Of a stretch of 64,000 nucleotides of DNA, positions 20,482-29,955 are shown in pieces. The notes under the pieces are model-generated. The model was not told where the DNA came from. It saw nothing but the letters and a program-made list of their open reading frames with translations, and did no database searches. Positions within the stretch are counted from its first letter, which is position 1. Each line of letters opens with the position of its first letter. Source of the stretch: Allorhizobium pseudoryzae (GTDB lineage: Bacteria > Pseudomonadota > Alphaproteobacteria > Rhizobiales > Rhizobiaceae); contig NZ_CP049241.1 in the NCBI RefSeq assembly GCF_011046245.1, positions 372,001-436,000 on the forward strand. The letters run 5' to 3'. Position numbers and translations under genes: made by a program.

Positions 20482-21372
20482 ATGCGTATTTTTCTGACGG
20501 GAGCCACAGGGTTCGTCGGGTCCGCGGTGGCAGCCGAACTGCTGCGCGCAGGCCATCAGGTGCTGGGGCTGAGCCGTTCCAAGACAGGCGCGGAGGCGCT
20601 CGCCGCACTGGGTGCGGAGGTCTTCCACGGCGACCTCAATGCCCCCGACAGCCTTGCGCAGGGTGCCGACGGCTGCGACGCCATCATCCACACCGCCTTC
20701 GATCACGACTTTTCGAATTTTGCAGCCAATTGCGAGAAGGATGCGCGGGTGATTGGCGCGCTTGGCGCCGCACTCGAGGGTTCACAACGGCCCTTCGTGA
20801 TCACCTCGGTCACGGCCTTTGGCACGGTAGCGCCCGGACAGGCGGCCATCGAGGATCATTTCGACACTCACAGTCGAAATCCACGGATTGTCTCAGAACG
20901 GGCCGGCCGGATGCTGCTGGAGCGCGGCCTCAACGTGTCCTTCGTGCGCCTGTCGCAGATCCACGACTCGCGCAGACAGGGCCTGGTGACGGAACTGATC
21001 GGCCTTGCGCGGCGCCAGGGCGTCTCTGCCATCCGGGGCGATGGCGCCTGCCGATGGGCCGCAGCCCCTCTGAAGGATACGGCCCTGCTCTACCGGCTGG
21101 CGCTCGAAGCGCAGACGCCGGGCGGGTGCTACCATGCGGTTGCCGAGGAAGGGGTTCCGCTTCACGCGATTGCCGCAGCGATCGGCGAACGGTTGAGCCT
21201 GCCCGTGGTGTCTCTGGCGCCTGACGAGGCGGTGGTCCATTTCGGCTGGCTGTCGCATTTCATGGAAAGCGACATGTTCGCCTTGAGTGCGGCGACGCAG
21301 GAGCGGCTGAACTGGCATCCGGTCGGTCCCGGTCTGCTGGACGACATCCGCAACCTGGGCGAAGCCGCCTGA
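20482..21372 (+). CDS. NAD-dependent epimerase/dehydratase (atypical SDR)
   Basis: A 296-residue extended/atypical short-chain dehydrogenase. The Rossmann motif is MRIFLTGATGFVGSAVAAELL. The usual catalytic YxxxK is replaced by a serine-rich region (ITSVTAFGTVAPGQ, then SERAGRMLLERG), as in atypical NADB-like SDRs. The protein probably acts on a small substrate with NAD(P). It is preceded by AGGAGACTGG and probably controlled by the divergent XRE regulator. Confidence 0.88.
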   Translation: MRIFLTGATGFVGSAVAAELLRAGHQVLGLSRSKTGAEALAALGAEVFHGDLNAPDSLAQGADGCDAIIHTAFDHDFSNFAANCEKDARVIGALGAALEGSQRPFVITSVTAFGTVAPGQAAIEDHFDTHSRNPRIVSERAGRMLLERGLNVSFVRLSQIHDSRRQGLVTELIGLARRQGVSAIRGDGACRWAAAPLKDTALLYRLALEAQTPGGCYHAVAEEGVPLHAIAAAIGERLSLPVVSLAPDEAVVHFGWLSHFMESDMFALSAATQERLNWHPVGPGLLDDIRNLGEAA

Positions 21373-21388
21373 CCTCGTGTCACTTGGC

Positions 21389-21422
21389 GCTTGATCCTGC
21401 GGACAAGACCGCAGGATCAAGC
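21389..21422. terminator. Bidirectional terminator hairpin
   Basis: A perfect 14-bp inverted repeat (21389-21402 with 21409-21422) around a 6-base loop sits between the converging epimerase and metallo-hydrolase genes. No T-run follows, but the stem is strong. Confidence 0.75.
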
Positions 21423-21436
21423 TGCGTGTCAGACCA

Positions 21437-22438
21437 TCAGATCTCGAACTGATAGCTCTTCGGCACGAAGCGGTAGCCCGTCTCCTGCTTTTCGACGTAA
21501 CCAACGGCGGGGAACGGCATGTGATAGCCGAGGAAGGCGAGCTTGTCGGTCGCAATCATGTCGAAGACCTTCTTGCGGGTTGCCGCCGCCATCTCCTTGT
21601 TCATGTCGAAGCGCACTTCCCAATCCGGACGCTGCAGCGACAGAACGAAGTGGTTGGCGGTATCGGCCGTCAGGATCAGGCGGCGGCCACCGGATTCGAC
21701 GTTGTAGATCATGTGGCCCGGCGAGTGACCGAAGGCCGCCATGCTGGTGATACCGGAGACGACGGAGGCGCCATCGCCGATGAAGGTCATCTTGTCGGCG
21801 AGCGGCTTGACATTGGCAAGCACCGCCTTCTGTCCGCCTTCCGCCGGTGTTCCGGCCCGATCCGGGCTGGTCCAGAAATCATATTCCACCTGGCCGGTGA
21901 CATAGCGGGCATTCGGGAAGGCCGGTGCGCCGTTCTCCATCAGCCCGCCGATATGATCGCCGTGCAGGTGGGTCAGCACGACCACCGTCACATCCTCCGG
22001 CTGGTAACCGGCGAGCTTCATGCCATCCACCAGCCGGCCCATGCCATTGGCGCGGCCCCCGGCGCCAAAACCGGTATCGAAGAGCACGACCTCGCTGCCG
22101 GCTTTGATCAGCGTCGGGGCGAAGGAATTGACGAAATTGTCGGCGGGCAGGAAATTCTCCTGAAGCAGCGCACCGACCGTCTCGGCGCTCTGGTTCGTGC
22201 CAAAGATCTCGTTCGGCTTGCCGGAGGCACGCGCCCCATCCCGCACCACCAGAACCTCGAATTCGCCGACCTTGAAACTGTCCATCGGCGGCGGCATTGT
22301 TGCTGTCATCTTTCCATCCGTCGCAGCCGGCTGGCTGCTCTGTGCCCTTGCTTCTCCCGACAGGATTGCCGGTGCGGCCAGAATGCTTACCCCTGCGGAT
22401 CCCAGAAGGGCCCGCCGTCCCATTGTCACCTGTGCCAT
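21437..22438 (-). CDS. Tat-exported metallo-beta-lactamase-fold hydrolase
   Basis: A 333-residue protein with a twin-arginine signal (GRRALLGSAGVSILAAPAIL) and the metallo-beta-lactamase zinc motif THLHGDHIGG near the middle, plus later ligands in FGHSPGHM and a downstream aspartate/histidine. Likely a periplasmic hydrolase of the SoxH/AttM-like group; substrate unknown. GGAGG precedes the ATG at 22438. The frame is open 117 codons further upstream, but this part overlaps the divergent MFS gene and lacks coding character. Confidence 0.9.
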   Translation of the reverse strand: MAQVTMGRRALLGSAGVSILAAPAILSGEARAQSSQPAATDGKMTATMPPPMDSFKVGEFEVLVVRDGARASGKPNEIFGTNQSAETVGALLQENFLPADNFVNSFAPTLIKAGSEVVLFDTGFGAGGRANGMGRLVDGMKLAGYQPEDVTVVVLTHLHGDHIGGLMENGAPAFPNARYVTGQVEYDFWTSPDRAGTPAEGGQKAVLANVKPLADKMTFIGDGASVVSGITSMAAFGHSPGHMIYNVESGGRRLILTADTANHFVLSLQRPDWEVRFDMNKEMAAATRKKVFDMIATDKLAFLGYHMPFPAVGYVEKQETGYRFVPKSYQFEI

Positions 22439-22625
22439 CTCAAACCTCCGCTGCGCAGGACCGTTACTGCGCTCTACCCTGTCGGGCGTGGTGTGGATCT
22501 TCGGTCGTTGCGAGAAATATGGTGCCAGAGGCCCTGGAGAACCGGTCTCACGTAGACGTGATATTCTGGTCAGGAGCCCGTGATTGTTGTGGCGGGACGA
22601 TGGAAGCCGGCGTAGGTAGAGATCC

Positions 22626-24059
22626 GTGATTTCTCGTGATGATCCCCGCCCCATGAACCGCATCGTTCCGCTCATCCTCGCCGTCGCGCTCTTCATGGAG
22701 CAGATGGATTCGACCGTCATCTCTACGGCGCTGCCGGCCATCGCGACCGATCTCGGCGTGGGGCCGATCACGCTCAAGCTGGCACTCACCTCCTACATGG
22801 TGGCGCTGGCGGTGTTCATCCCCATCAGCGGCTGGATGGCCGACAGGTTCGGTGCAAAAACCATCTTCCGCCTGGCCATCCTGGTGTTCATGGTCGGCTC
22901 GATCTTCTGCGCCGTCTCCTCCTCCGTGGTGGAGTTCGTCATGGCGCGCTTCCTGCAGGGCATGGGTGGGGCGATGATGACGCCGGTCGGCCGCCTCGTC
23001 CTGTTGCGCACGACGCAGAAAAAGGATCTCGTCTCGGCGATGGCGCTTCTCACCATCCCGGCGCTGGTCGGGCCGCTGACCGGCCCGCCCGTCGGCGGTT
23101 TCATCACCACCTATTTCACCTGGCACTGGATCTTTCTCATCAACGTGCCGGTCGGCGTGATCGGCATCTGGCTGGCCACCATCCACCTGCCGGAAATCGA
23201 AAAACGCGAGACGCCGCCGCTCGACACGACCGGTTTCCTGCTGATTTCGCTTGCTGCCGCCGGCACGGTCTTCGGGCTTTCGGTGGTGAGCCTGCCGGCC
23301 CTGCCGCCGGCTGTCGGCATCGCCACCACCGCCGTCGGCGTGATCTGCGGTGCGCTTTACCTGCGGCACCAGAAGATACATCCGGCCCCGATCCTGGCGC
23401 TGTCGCTGTTTCGTAACCAGGCATTCCGGGCAGCGATCACCAGCGGCACGCTGTTTCGCATCGCAACGGGCGCCGTGCCCTTCCTGATGCCGCTAATGCT
23501 GCAGCTTGCCTTCGGCATGACGCCGTTCCAGTCCGGCCTCACCACCTTTGCCGGAGCACTCGGGGCTCTGACCGTCAAATTCGTCGCCAAGCGTCTGTTT
23601 GCCGCGACGGGTTTCCGCACGACGCTGATCGGGGCGAGCGTGGCGGGTGCGGCAACCACCGCCGTCAACGGCTTCTTCACCGAAGCAACGCCGCAGGTGA
23701 TGATCATCCTCTTCCTGTTTGCCTCGGGGCTGGCGCGTTCGATGTTCTTCACCGGCACCAATGCGCTCAGCTATTCCGAAATCGAGGACCGCGAGGCGAG
23801 CCAGGCGACTTCGATCAGCTCCGTGCTGCAGCAGGTCAGCCTGGCGCTCGGCGTCGCGTTTGCCGCCTTCGTGCTGGAGGCATCGTCCTACCTGTCCGGC
23901 TCACACCTGCAGCTTGCCGATTTCCATCTCGCCTTTTACCTGGTGGCCGCCGTCTCGCTCGCCGCACTGCTGCCGCTGCTGTCGCTGCCCGCCAATGCCG
24001 GCTCCGGCGTCTCCGGCCACCGCCGTTACCAGCGGACGGTGGAAGCGCCGGGGGAGTGA
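22626..24059 (+). CDS. MFS drug exporter, DHA2 (EmrB/QacA) family
   Basis: A 477-residue inner-membrane protein with about 14 hydrophobic segments. Family motifs are MDSTVISTALPAIATDLG (motif D1 of DHA2), GWMADRFGAKTIF (motif A) and PTLVGPLTGPPVGG-like LVGPLTGPPVGGFI (motif C), which mark proton-driven drug antiporters. No fused membrane-fusion partner lies next to it. Start is GTG at 22626 or ATG at 22653; neither has a strong ribosome site. It is divergent from the metallo-hydrolase gene. Confidence 0.93.
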   Translation: MISRDDPRPMNRIVPLILAVALFMEQMDSTVISTALPAIATDLGVGPITLKLALTSYMVALAVFIPISGWMADRFGAKTIFRLAILVFMVGSIFCAVSSSVVEFVMARFLQGMGGAMMTPVGRLVLLRTTQKKDLVSAMALLTIPALVGPLTGPPVGGFITTYFTWHWIFLINVPVGVIGIWLATIHLPEIEKRETPPLDTTGFLLISLAAAGTVFGLSVVSLPALPPAVGIATTAVGVICGALYLRHQKIHPAPILALSLFRNQAFRAAITSGTLFRIATGAVPFLMPLMLQLAFGMTPFQSGLTTFAGALGALTVKFVAKRLFAATGFRTTLIGASVAGAATTAVNGFFTEATPQVMIILFLFASGLARSMFFTGTNALSYSEIEDREASQATSISSVLQQVSLALGVAFAAFVLEASSYLSGSHLQLADFHLAFYLVAAVSLAALLPLLSLPANAGSGVSGHRRYQRTVEAPGE

Positions 24060-24065
24060 AAAGGC

Positions 24066-24818
24066 TTACGCCTCGGCCTCGTCCGCAGAAATTTCGTCCG
24101 CGGGCGCACCCTCTTCATCGGCCGCATCCGGACGCGCGGCACGGCGCCCCTTGAACCCTTTGGCGAGCAGGAACATCTCGACCGATTCCGATCGGGACGA
24201 GGCCGGCTTGATGTGCAGGACCTGGCGGAAGTTCTGCTTCAGCAGCGTCAGAAGTTCGCGCTCCGTGCCGCCCTGGAAGGTCTTCGCCAGGAAGTGGCCG
24301 CCTTCGCCGAGAACCTCGATCGCAAAATGTGCTGCCACTTCACACAGATGCATGGTGCGCAGGTGATCGGTCTTCTGGTGGCCGGTGGTGGGGGCCGCCA
24401 TATCCGAAATGACCAGGTCCGGCGTGCCGCCGACGGCTTCCAGCAACAGGTCCGGCGCGGAGGGATCGAGAAAGTCGCGCTGCAGGAATTTGACGCCCGG
24501 GATCGGTGCCATTTCGAGGAAGTCGATCGCGGCGACGCGGATATCGTCTTCCGTCGAACCGGTGACCTTGGCGGCGATCTGCGACCAGCTGCCGGGTGCG
24601 GCCCCGAGATCGATGATGCGCCGCGCGCCCTTCAGAACCTGGTGCTTCTCGTCGATCTCCAAAAGCTTGAAGGCCGCGCGCGCGCGATAGCCTTCGAGCT
24701 TCGCCCGCTGCACGTAAGGATCGTTGATGTGGCGTTCGAGCCAGCGGCGCGACGAGGCCTTCAGCTTGCCCTTCTTCACCTTCTGGCCGAGCTTGCGGCC
24801 GATTGGCGTCTTTGTCAT
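24066..24818 (-). CDS. rlmE: 23S rRNA (uridine(2552)-2'-O)-methyltransferase RlmE
   Basis: This is the FtsJ-type methyltransferase acting on U2552 of the large subunit rRNA. Of 250 residues, the FtsJ fold shows [28 protein letters not shown] (AdoMet site) and [19 protein letters not shown] (catalytic region). N-terminal basic residues and a 30-residue acidic C-terminal tail extend beyond the usual ~209 residues. Its start overlaps the ppx/gppA stop (ATGA), so translation is coupled. Confidence 0.96.
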   Translation of the reverse strand: MTKTPIGRKLGQKVKKGKLKASSRRWLERHINDPYVQRAKLEGYRARAAFKLLEIDEKHQVLKGARRIIDLGAAPGSWSQIAAKVTGSTEDDIRVAAIDFLEMAPIPGVKFLQRDFLDPSAPDLLLEAVGGTPDLVISDMAAPTTGHQKTDHLRTMHLCEVAAHFAIEVLGEGGHFLAKTFQGGTERELLTLLKQNFRQVLHIKPASSRSESVEMFLLAKGFKGRRAARPDAADEEGAPADEISADEAEA

Positions 24819-26539
24819 CGGCTCTTCTCCGGAGCATCCTGTGCGTTCTGTTCGACCTGCCGGCGCCTGAGGCGACGCCAGACACCGTCATCGGCCATCA
24901 TATCCGTCAACAGCCCTTCCCGCAGGCCGCGATCGGCCACCCGCATGCGCCGGCTTGGCCAACGCCTGCGGATTGCTTCCAGAATGGCGCAACCGGCGAG
25001 AACCAGATCGGCACGATCCGGCCCGATGCAGGGGTTGGAGGCGCGGCCCTCGAAATCCCAAGAGAGAAGCTTGGCCTGCATGGCGGAGACTTCCTGATCC
25101 GACAGCCAGAGCCCGTCCACCTTGCGCCGGTCATACCGCGGCAGGTCGAGATGCACGCCGGCCAGCGTCGTCACCGTGCCGGAGGTGCCGATCAGGTGAA
25201 AGTCCTCGTCACTGCTGCTGAGGCCCGGGGAATGAAAGCCTTCCAGCATGGTCTCCACCTCGGTGACCATGGCGGCAAAGACATCCGGCGTGACATTGCG
25301 GCCGCCATGGCGTTCCGACAACGTCACGACACCGACCGGCAGCGAGGTCCAGTGGGTGATGTGGTTGGCGAGCCGGCTGGAGCGGTTGTCGCGGATGCGG
25401 ATGACGGCAATTTCCGACGACCCGCCGCCGATATCAAAGAGCACGACGGAGCGCGCCTCGCGCCCGACGAGCGAGGAGCAGCCGGAGACGGCCAGCCGCG
25501 CTTCGGTTTCGCGGTCGATGATCTCGAGCTTCAGCCCCGTCTCGCGCGTCACGCGTTCGAGAAATTCCTCGCCATTGGCAGCCGCACGGCAGGCTTCGGT
25601 GGCGATCAGCCGCATCTTGCGGATCTGCCGGGTGGCCAGCTTGGCGGCGCAGACGCGCAGGGCCTCGACCGCGCGGTCCATGGCTTCGGGCGACAGGCGA
25701 CCGGTTTTCGCCAGCCCCTCGCCGAGGCGCACGATGCGCGAAAAGGCATCCACGACGCGGAACTGGCCGGGCCGCGTCGGCTGGGCGATCAGCAGGCGGC
25801 AATTGTTCGTGCCGAGATCCAGCGCAGCGTAGAGATCCTCCGGGCCGGAGCGGCGACGCAGGGTCTCGATCGCCTCCAGATCCGGCAGCGCCCGGGCGCG
25901 GTCACCGCCACGATTGTCCGATCCACGCGCCGAGATGGCGGGGGCTGCGTGATCGGCTCGCTGTGTCGCCGCCTGGCCGTGTTTGCCGGCATGGCCGGAA
26001 TGCCCGTGTTGTCCCTGGTGGCGGCCATGGCCTCCACCCTTTCCATGCGCGGGTTTGCCATGCGGCACCAGCGGGCGCCCCTGCGGGCCACGCGCTTCGC
26101 TTTTCTTCTTGCCCCGGCCACGCCGGCGCCCGGTGCCTGGCTTCTGCGTGCCAGCCTGTGGCTCCGCCGTCGCCCCAGCCTTGCGTTCGACATGCTTGCC
26201 GGCATTCGCAGCGGCGCTCGGCATGCCACTGGCGTCCGGCAGCGCCGCGGTGGCTTCTTCGCGACCGTTCTCCCGCCCCTGCTCGCGTCCGCCTTCTGCG
26301 GCACGCGCACGGCGGCGCTTTCGCTTGCGCGGCGGTTTGTTTTCCTGGATCTCAGGACGTCTGGCATCGCGGCTGTCGATTACATCGCTGCCACGCACGG
26401 GGGATACGGCGGCCGACGGTTTGCCGCCCCGCTTTCCCTTCCGCCGGCGGGCGGACTTGCCACCCGGCCGGGTTGTTGCCGACGCCCCGCCTTCGGGCGG
26501 CTTGCCGCCGCTGTCGGGGTTCATCACGGATCTGTCCAT
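24815..26539 (-). CDS. Ppx/GppA family phosphatase with long basic N-terminal extension
   Basis: The C-terminal ~340 residues are a Ppx/GppA phosphatase domain: [18 protein letters not shown] (ASKHA phosphate loop), [11 protein letters not shown], and [16 protein letters not shown], acting on exopolyphosphate or pppGpp. The first ~230 residues are low-complexity, rich in Arg, Lys, Gly, Ala and His ([41 protein letters not shown]) and probably disordered. Such an extension is known in rhizobial members and may bind RNA or polyphosphate. Start is uncertain: ATG 26539 or 26524; the frame is open to 26827. It is coupled to rlmE. Confidence 0.88.
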   Translation of the reverse strand: MDRSVMNPDSGGKPPEGGASATTRPGGKSARRRKGKRGGKPSAAVSPVRGSDVIDSRDARRPEIQENKPPRKRKRRRARAAEGGREQGRENGREEATAALPDASGMPSAAANAGKHVERKAGATAEPQAGTQKPGTGRRRGRGKKKSEARGPQGRPLVPHGKPAHGKGGGHGRHQGQHGHSGHAGKHGQAATQRADHAAPAISARGSDNRGGDRARALPDLEAIETLRRRSGPEDLYAALDLGTNNCRLLIAQPTRPGQFRVVDAFSRIVRLGEGLAKTGRLSPEAMDRAVEALRVCAAKLATRQIRKMRLIATEACRAAANGEEFLERVTRETGLKLEIIDRETEARLAVSGCSSLVGREARSVVLFDIGGGSSEIAVIRIRDNRSSRLANHITHWTSLPVGVVTLSERHGGRNVTPDVFAAMVTEVETMLEGFHSPGLSSSDEDFHLIGTSGTVTTLAGVHLDLPRYDRRKVDGLWLSDQEVSAMQAKLLSWDFEGRASNPCIGPDRADLVLAGCAILEAIRRRWPSRRMRVADRGLREGLLTDMMADDGVWRRLRRRQVEQNAQDAPEKSR

Positions 26540-27000
26540 CTGGCCGCGCAGAAGCGCCTTAATCAAAGGCCCGCGGCGGCACTCATCTGTTTCGTTGCCC
26601 CCAAGATAACAGCGACAGACAATTTCGCCAATGGCTTTGTCGCGCTCCCGACCATGCCCGCCACTAGCGACGACAGGACGGAGGGCCTCACCACCGGCGA
26701 CCACCGCCCTGATGCCCGCTCCGCAGGCCGACCCTTCCGGCAGCCAAGCCCCCCTAAATGCAAGGCTCACCGCCGCAAAATCCGGTCCGATACCGATGAC
26801 CCCGCCCCCTTCCCCGGGAATTTCCATCCGGCTCAGCCCTCTCGGACGCGGCGGTGAAAAAGTGTCAAACGCCCCTTGATCCCCCGGCAGAATCTGTTAG
26901 AAAGCGCCCACGAAGCGGCTGGGCATCGCCCACACGGACACGATTTGCCTCGCAACCCGGTCCCGCCGCTCCAATCACAAGGCCATGCGTCTTGGGCGAT

Positions 27001-27074
27001 TGGGGAATAGTTCAATGGTAGAACGACGGACTCTGACTCCGTTAATCTTGGTTCGAATCCAGGTTCCCCAGCCA
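27001..27074 (+). tRNA. tRNA-Gln (anticodon CTG)
   Basis: The acceptor stem TGGGGAA/TTCCCCA with encoded CCA, D-arm TAGTTCAATGGTAGAA, anticodon stem ACGGA/TCCGT with loop CTCTGAC (anticodon CTG), and TΨC arm GGTTCGAATCC are all present. It reads codon CAG. Its 3' end (from 27055) is the left attachment site of the island; the integrated element restores the tRNA sequence. Confidence 0.97.
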
Positions 27075-27086
27075 ATTCTCCCTAAA
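27055..27086. other. attL: left attachment site of the island
   Basis: These 32 bases (tRNA-Gln TΨC arm, acceptor stem, CCA and 12 bases beyond) are identical to the last 32 bases of the window, 63969-64000. The repeat may run further, because the window ends within it. An identical block at a tRNA 3' end and about 37 kb away, with an integrase just inside, marks the ends of an integrated element. Confidence 0.93.
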
Positions 27087-27146
27087 ATCCCTTAATTCCT
27101 TGATTTTCCAGTCGTGCCGGATAGTGTTTTGGCATCATTGGCGACC

Positions 27147-27183
27147 TGATGCCCAAAACTGATGCCCAAAGGTGATGCCCAAG
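27147..27183. repeat. Three TGATGCCCAA(A) repeats at 13-bp spacing (putative integrase arm sites)
   Basis: Copies begin at 27147, 27160 and 27173, a period of exactly 13 bp, between attL and the integrase start. A related inverted TTTGGCATCA lies at 27129-27138. The same 11-mer occurs once near each right-hand junction (60661 and 63867). Position and repeat suggest arm-type binding sites for the recombinase or its excisionase; this is inference. Confidence 0.7.
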
Positions 27184-27233
27184 CCGAAATCGGCAATGGG
27201 TGACCTTCGGGCCTGATTCAGGGTATCTTCGTC

Positions 27234-29324
27234 ATGGCGGTCCGCCACGGTGTCGAAAATCTCATCCGCCGGGGAAACATCTTCTACTGGCGGCCGCGCA
27301 TTCCAGCAGCCTTCATTCACTGCCGTCCTGGAAGCCGGCTTTCACTCAGCCTTCACTGTTCCGACCATAAGAAGGCTCAGATCATCGGCCGGAAGCTCAA
27401 CACGCGGCTAGCCGAATTGAAGTTGAACTCGAAGGAAACGATGTCCAAGCTACAGCTCCAGAAACTGTTCGAGCATGAGCGCGACAAGGAGCTCGAACGG
27501 CTCGACGACATCAACATCATGGCCAGGCGCAATGGGCGTGGCGGCGATGTCGAGGAGATGGAACTCGATCTGGAAGCAGGCTGGGCCTATCAGCTCCTGG
27601 CAAAGTTCGGAACGCGCGTGGATCTGTCTCTGGAGAATGACTGCGCGGGGCTGACCTATCTGTTGAACAATGGCGTGCCGGCATTGCATGTCGATGCCAT
27701 CAGGGCGAACTATCGCGGCGAGCTGACCGTGGCGCGCAGCCCCGGCTTTGAAGACGGCATCCGGCGGCTGATCTACCAATTCGAGATCGACGACACCGCC
27801 GCCAATCGCCAGCGCGCCATGTCAAAAATCTTCGAAGGTCGCGCCGCTGCCCTTCTTGATATCGAAGAGCGCCACGAACTGGTGGACAAAAGTCGGAGCG
27901 AATTCACGGGCGGCGGAAGAGCCGTGACGCGAAATGCCGAGGTCACGGAAGCCGAACCTCCGCCCCCAGACTCTGATCCTTCACCGCCGTCTTCGATTGT
28001 TGAACGACCATCCGCATCAGCTTTGACTGCCGGTCCACGAGATCCGCAAATCGCCCACCTCGACCTGACCCCGCGCTCAGCCGCGGGCAAACAGGCTACG
28101 CTGAAAGCTTCGGATGCCGGGCAACGGGTGGTCGCGGTTTCGGACTTCGAACAGGAGTGTGACAAGCTTATCGCCAACATGGGCAAAGAGTGGACAGCGG
28201 AGACTGCCCGCGACGCCAAGGCGCTTGTGCGCATGTTCCAGTCCGTGCTTGCTGAACATGGTATCGAGCATTCCGGGCAGATCGAGCAATATCACATCGG
28301 CCTGTTGCGCCAGCACTTCAATGATATTCCCACCGACTGGGGCCGCAGCAGCCGGATGCGGGTGATGTCGGCGCCGGAACTGCGCGCCAAGGGCCAGGAG
28401 ATGCGCCGCGCGGCGGAGGCTTCTGGCACCAAGCCCAAGGTCGGGCTGGCCGCCGCGACGATCCGCAAGCACTTCGGAAACCTCAGCCATTTCCTGAAAC
28501 ATCTAAAAGGCCATGGCTTCGAAATCGAGGAATGGACCTTCGAAGGTCTTCGTCCACGAAAGCCCAAGGCTGGTGATATTCGTCAGCAGCAATACAAGCC
28601 CAAACCTCAGGACATCGTTCCGATCTTTTCCAGCCCGGTATATGTGGGCTCGCAGGATCACATGCGGGGACGACGGCGAAAGCCTGGCACTCAAGTCTTC
28701 CACGATTCGCTCTATTTTTTGCCGATCCTCCTCACCTATCTTGGTCCCAGGCGTAAAGAGTTTGCCGGGCTTCATGTCGACGACATTGCGAAGGACGAAG
28801 ATGGCTATGTCATCATTCTCCAAACCAACGACACACGCAGGTTGAAGACGACTCAATCTCGGCGGCTCCTGCCCTTGCCGGATGAACTGGTCCGACTTGG
28901 ATTCATCGAATATGTCCAAGCGATCAAGAAGCTGGGGTATGTGCAGCTCTTTCCGGATCTCTTTTCGGACAAAACGGACAACGATCCCGGCAATAGGTTC
29001 TACGATACCTTCGTCCCTGTGATGCAGGCTGCGCTTGGCAAGAACATGTGGTCGCGTGCCATTCACGCGCTTCGGCATGGCATGGCTGATACGCTGAAGC
29101 AGGCGGGCGTCTCGACGGAGGTGATCGATGACATTTCCGGACGGCTAAGCGAGGGTAGCGAAACAAACACGCGCTACACCAATCCGGCAGGCCTTCCGCT
29201 GATGCGCGAGGCCTTGAAGCACTATCCTGTCATCACGGCGGGCATTGAGCGAAAACCATTGCAACTCCTCCCTTGGGTCGAAAACAGGCAACCACCGCCG
29301 TGGGCACGTGAAGGCAAGAAGTGA
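27234..29324 (+). CDS. Tyrosine recombinase (island integrase)
   Basis: A 696-residue tyrosine recombinase, long for the family. The N-terminus (VENLIRRGNIFYWRPRIPAAF) is the DUF6538 type found in integrases of proteobacterial islands. A Pro/Ser-rich linker spans about residues 225-290, and a core-binding domain follows. The catalytic domain shows the first arginine in TYLGPRRKEFAGL, the second-box histidine-arginine in IHALRHGMAD, and the nucleophile tyrosine in SETNTRYTNPAG. All catalytic positions seem intact. It lies just inside attL and should drive integration and excision at tRNA-Gln. Confidence 0.95.
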   Translation: MAVRHGVENLIRRGNIFYWRPRIPAAFIHCRPGSRLSLSLHCSDHKKAQIIGRKLNTRLAELKLNSKETMSKLQLQKLFEHERDKELERLDDINIMARRNGRGGDVEEMELDLEAGWAYQLLAKFGTRVDLSLENDCAGLTYLLNNGVPALHVDAIRANYRGELTVARSPGFEDGIRRLIYQFEIDDTAANRQRAMSKIFEGRAAALLDIEERHELVDKSRSEFTGGGRAVTRNAEVTEAEPPPPDSDPSPPSSIVERPSASALTAGPRDPQIAHLDLTPRSAAGKQATLKASDAGQRVVAVSDFEQECDKLIANMGKEWTAETARDAKALVRMFQSVLAEHGIEHSGQIEQYHIGLLRQHFNDIPTDWGRSSRMRVMSAPELRAKGQEMRRAAEASGTKPKVGLAAATIRKHFGNLSHFLKHLKGHGFEIEEWTFEGLRPRKPKAGDIRQQQYKPKPQDIVPIFSSPVYVGSQDHMRGRRRKPGTQVFHDSLYFLPILLTYLGPRRKEFAGLHVDDIAKDEDGYVIILQTNDTRRLKTTQSRRLLPLPDELVRLGFIEYVQAIKKLGYVQLFPDLFSDKTDNDPGNRFYDTFVPVMQAALGKNMWSRAIHALRHGMADTLKQAGVSTEVIDDISGRLSEGSETNTRYTNPAGLPLMREALKHYPVITAGIERKPLQLLPWVENRQPPPWAREGKK

Positions 29325-29335
29325 TGAAACCGGGA

Positions 29336-29350
29336 CGGAAATAATTTCCG
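29336..29350. repeat. Dispersed palindrome CGGAAATAATTTCCG
   Basis: A 15-bp palindrome with an A/T centre, downstream of the integrase. It is one of a set of near-identical copies in the island, at 36616, 43791, 50938, 60628 and 63834. It may be a protein-binding site. Confidence 0.8.
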
Positions 29351-29421
29351 CACCTTGCCTCGCTTCATGGCGTAGCAACACGACGGGTGCGTTATCGCGC
29401 TCTGGAAAATCGATTCAGAAT

Positions 29422-29480
29422 CAAACGGCGTTTGAAGAAGTAATGGGGGGAGCAGGTATCCAATGAGCAAACGCCGTTTG
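29422..29480. repeat. Pair of 13-bp palindromes, CAAACGGCGTTTG and its complement
   Basis: CAAACGGCGTTTG at 29422-29434 and CAAACGCCGTTTG at 29468-29480 are reverse complements of one another, 46 bases apart. A partial copy (CAAACGCCGTT) occurs near 30043. They lie downstream of the integrase; the rest of the 29325-29538 gap holds no supported gene. Confidence 0.75.
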
Positions 29481-29538
29481 GCGCGAGACCGTGGGAAGAC
29501 GACGGCGGAGGACGTCGCATGGCCGATAGAGTGACGCT

Positions 29539-29853
29539 TCACGTCTCCCGTTGATTTCGGTCCGGAAAGAGCAGATGGAGCTTCCTGCGGAAGGGAAGCC
29601 CACCGGAGCGGTATTTGGCGACGAGGTCATCGAAGACGGCATCGCATTCGCGCTCATCGAAGCCCTGCTCGGTCAGCATGGAGACGATCACGCCCTGGAA
29701 CGTCTCAAGCTCGGCTTCCTGGCCCTTGTCCACGGCGCGGCGGATCAACCAGAACAACGCCACCCTTGCCACGTCGTCCCGGTCAGGACGTCGTGCCTGC
29801 CTGTTGGCATCCCGAAGCGCCTTCTGCCGCTGCCTTGCCATCTTCATGCTCAT
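29539..29853 (-). CDS. Small basic hypothetical protein
   Basis: A 104-residue protein, basic at the N-terminus (MKMARQRQKALRDANRQARRPDRDDVARVALFWLIRRAV) with a helical C-terminal half (GVIVSMLTEQGFDERECDAVFDDLVAKYRSG). The family is not recognised. The ATG at 29853 follows GGAGG by 9 bases. It points toward the integrase end; its upstream region holds the duplicated motif at 29950-30180. A small DNA-binding or excisionase-like regulator is possible but unproven. Confidence 0.6.
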   Translation of the reverse strand: MSMKMARQRQKALRDANRQARRPDRDDVARVALFWLIRRAVDKGQEAELETFQGVIVSMLTEQGFDERECDAVFDDLVAKYRSGGLPFRRKLHLLFPDRNQRET

Positions 29854-29955
29854 GATCTCCACCCTCCTGCTCCTCGGCCTCCCCTATGGTCGAGGGACCG
29901 GCTGACCGGCGCAAGCTCCGTTTGGCGGAATCGGAAATATCGAGACGAGAATCGG

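Noticed and set aside
22439..22789. N-terminal extension of the metallo-hydrolase frame
   Set aside because: The frame is open, but the Tat signal and a strong GGAGG site place the start at 22438, and the upstream part overlaps the divergent exporter gene.
29466..29537. Tiny plus-strand frame of 23 codons starting MSKRRLARDRGK
   Set aside because: A GGGGG stretch lies upstream, but the frame is too short, contains one of the palindromes and has no recognised relative.
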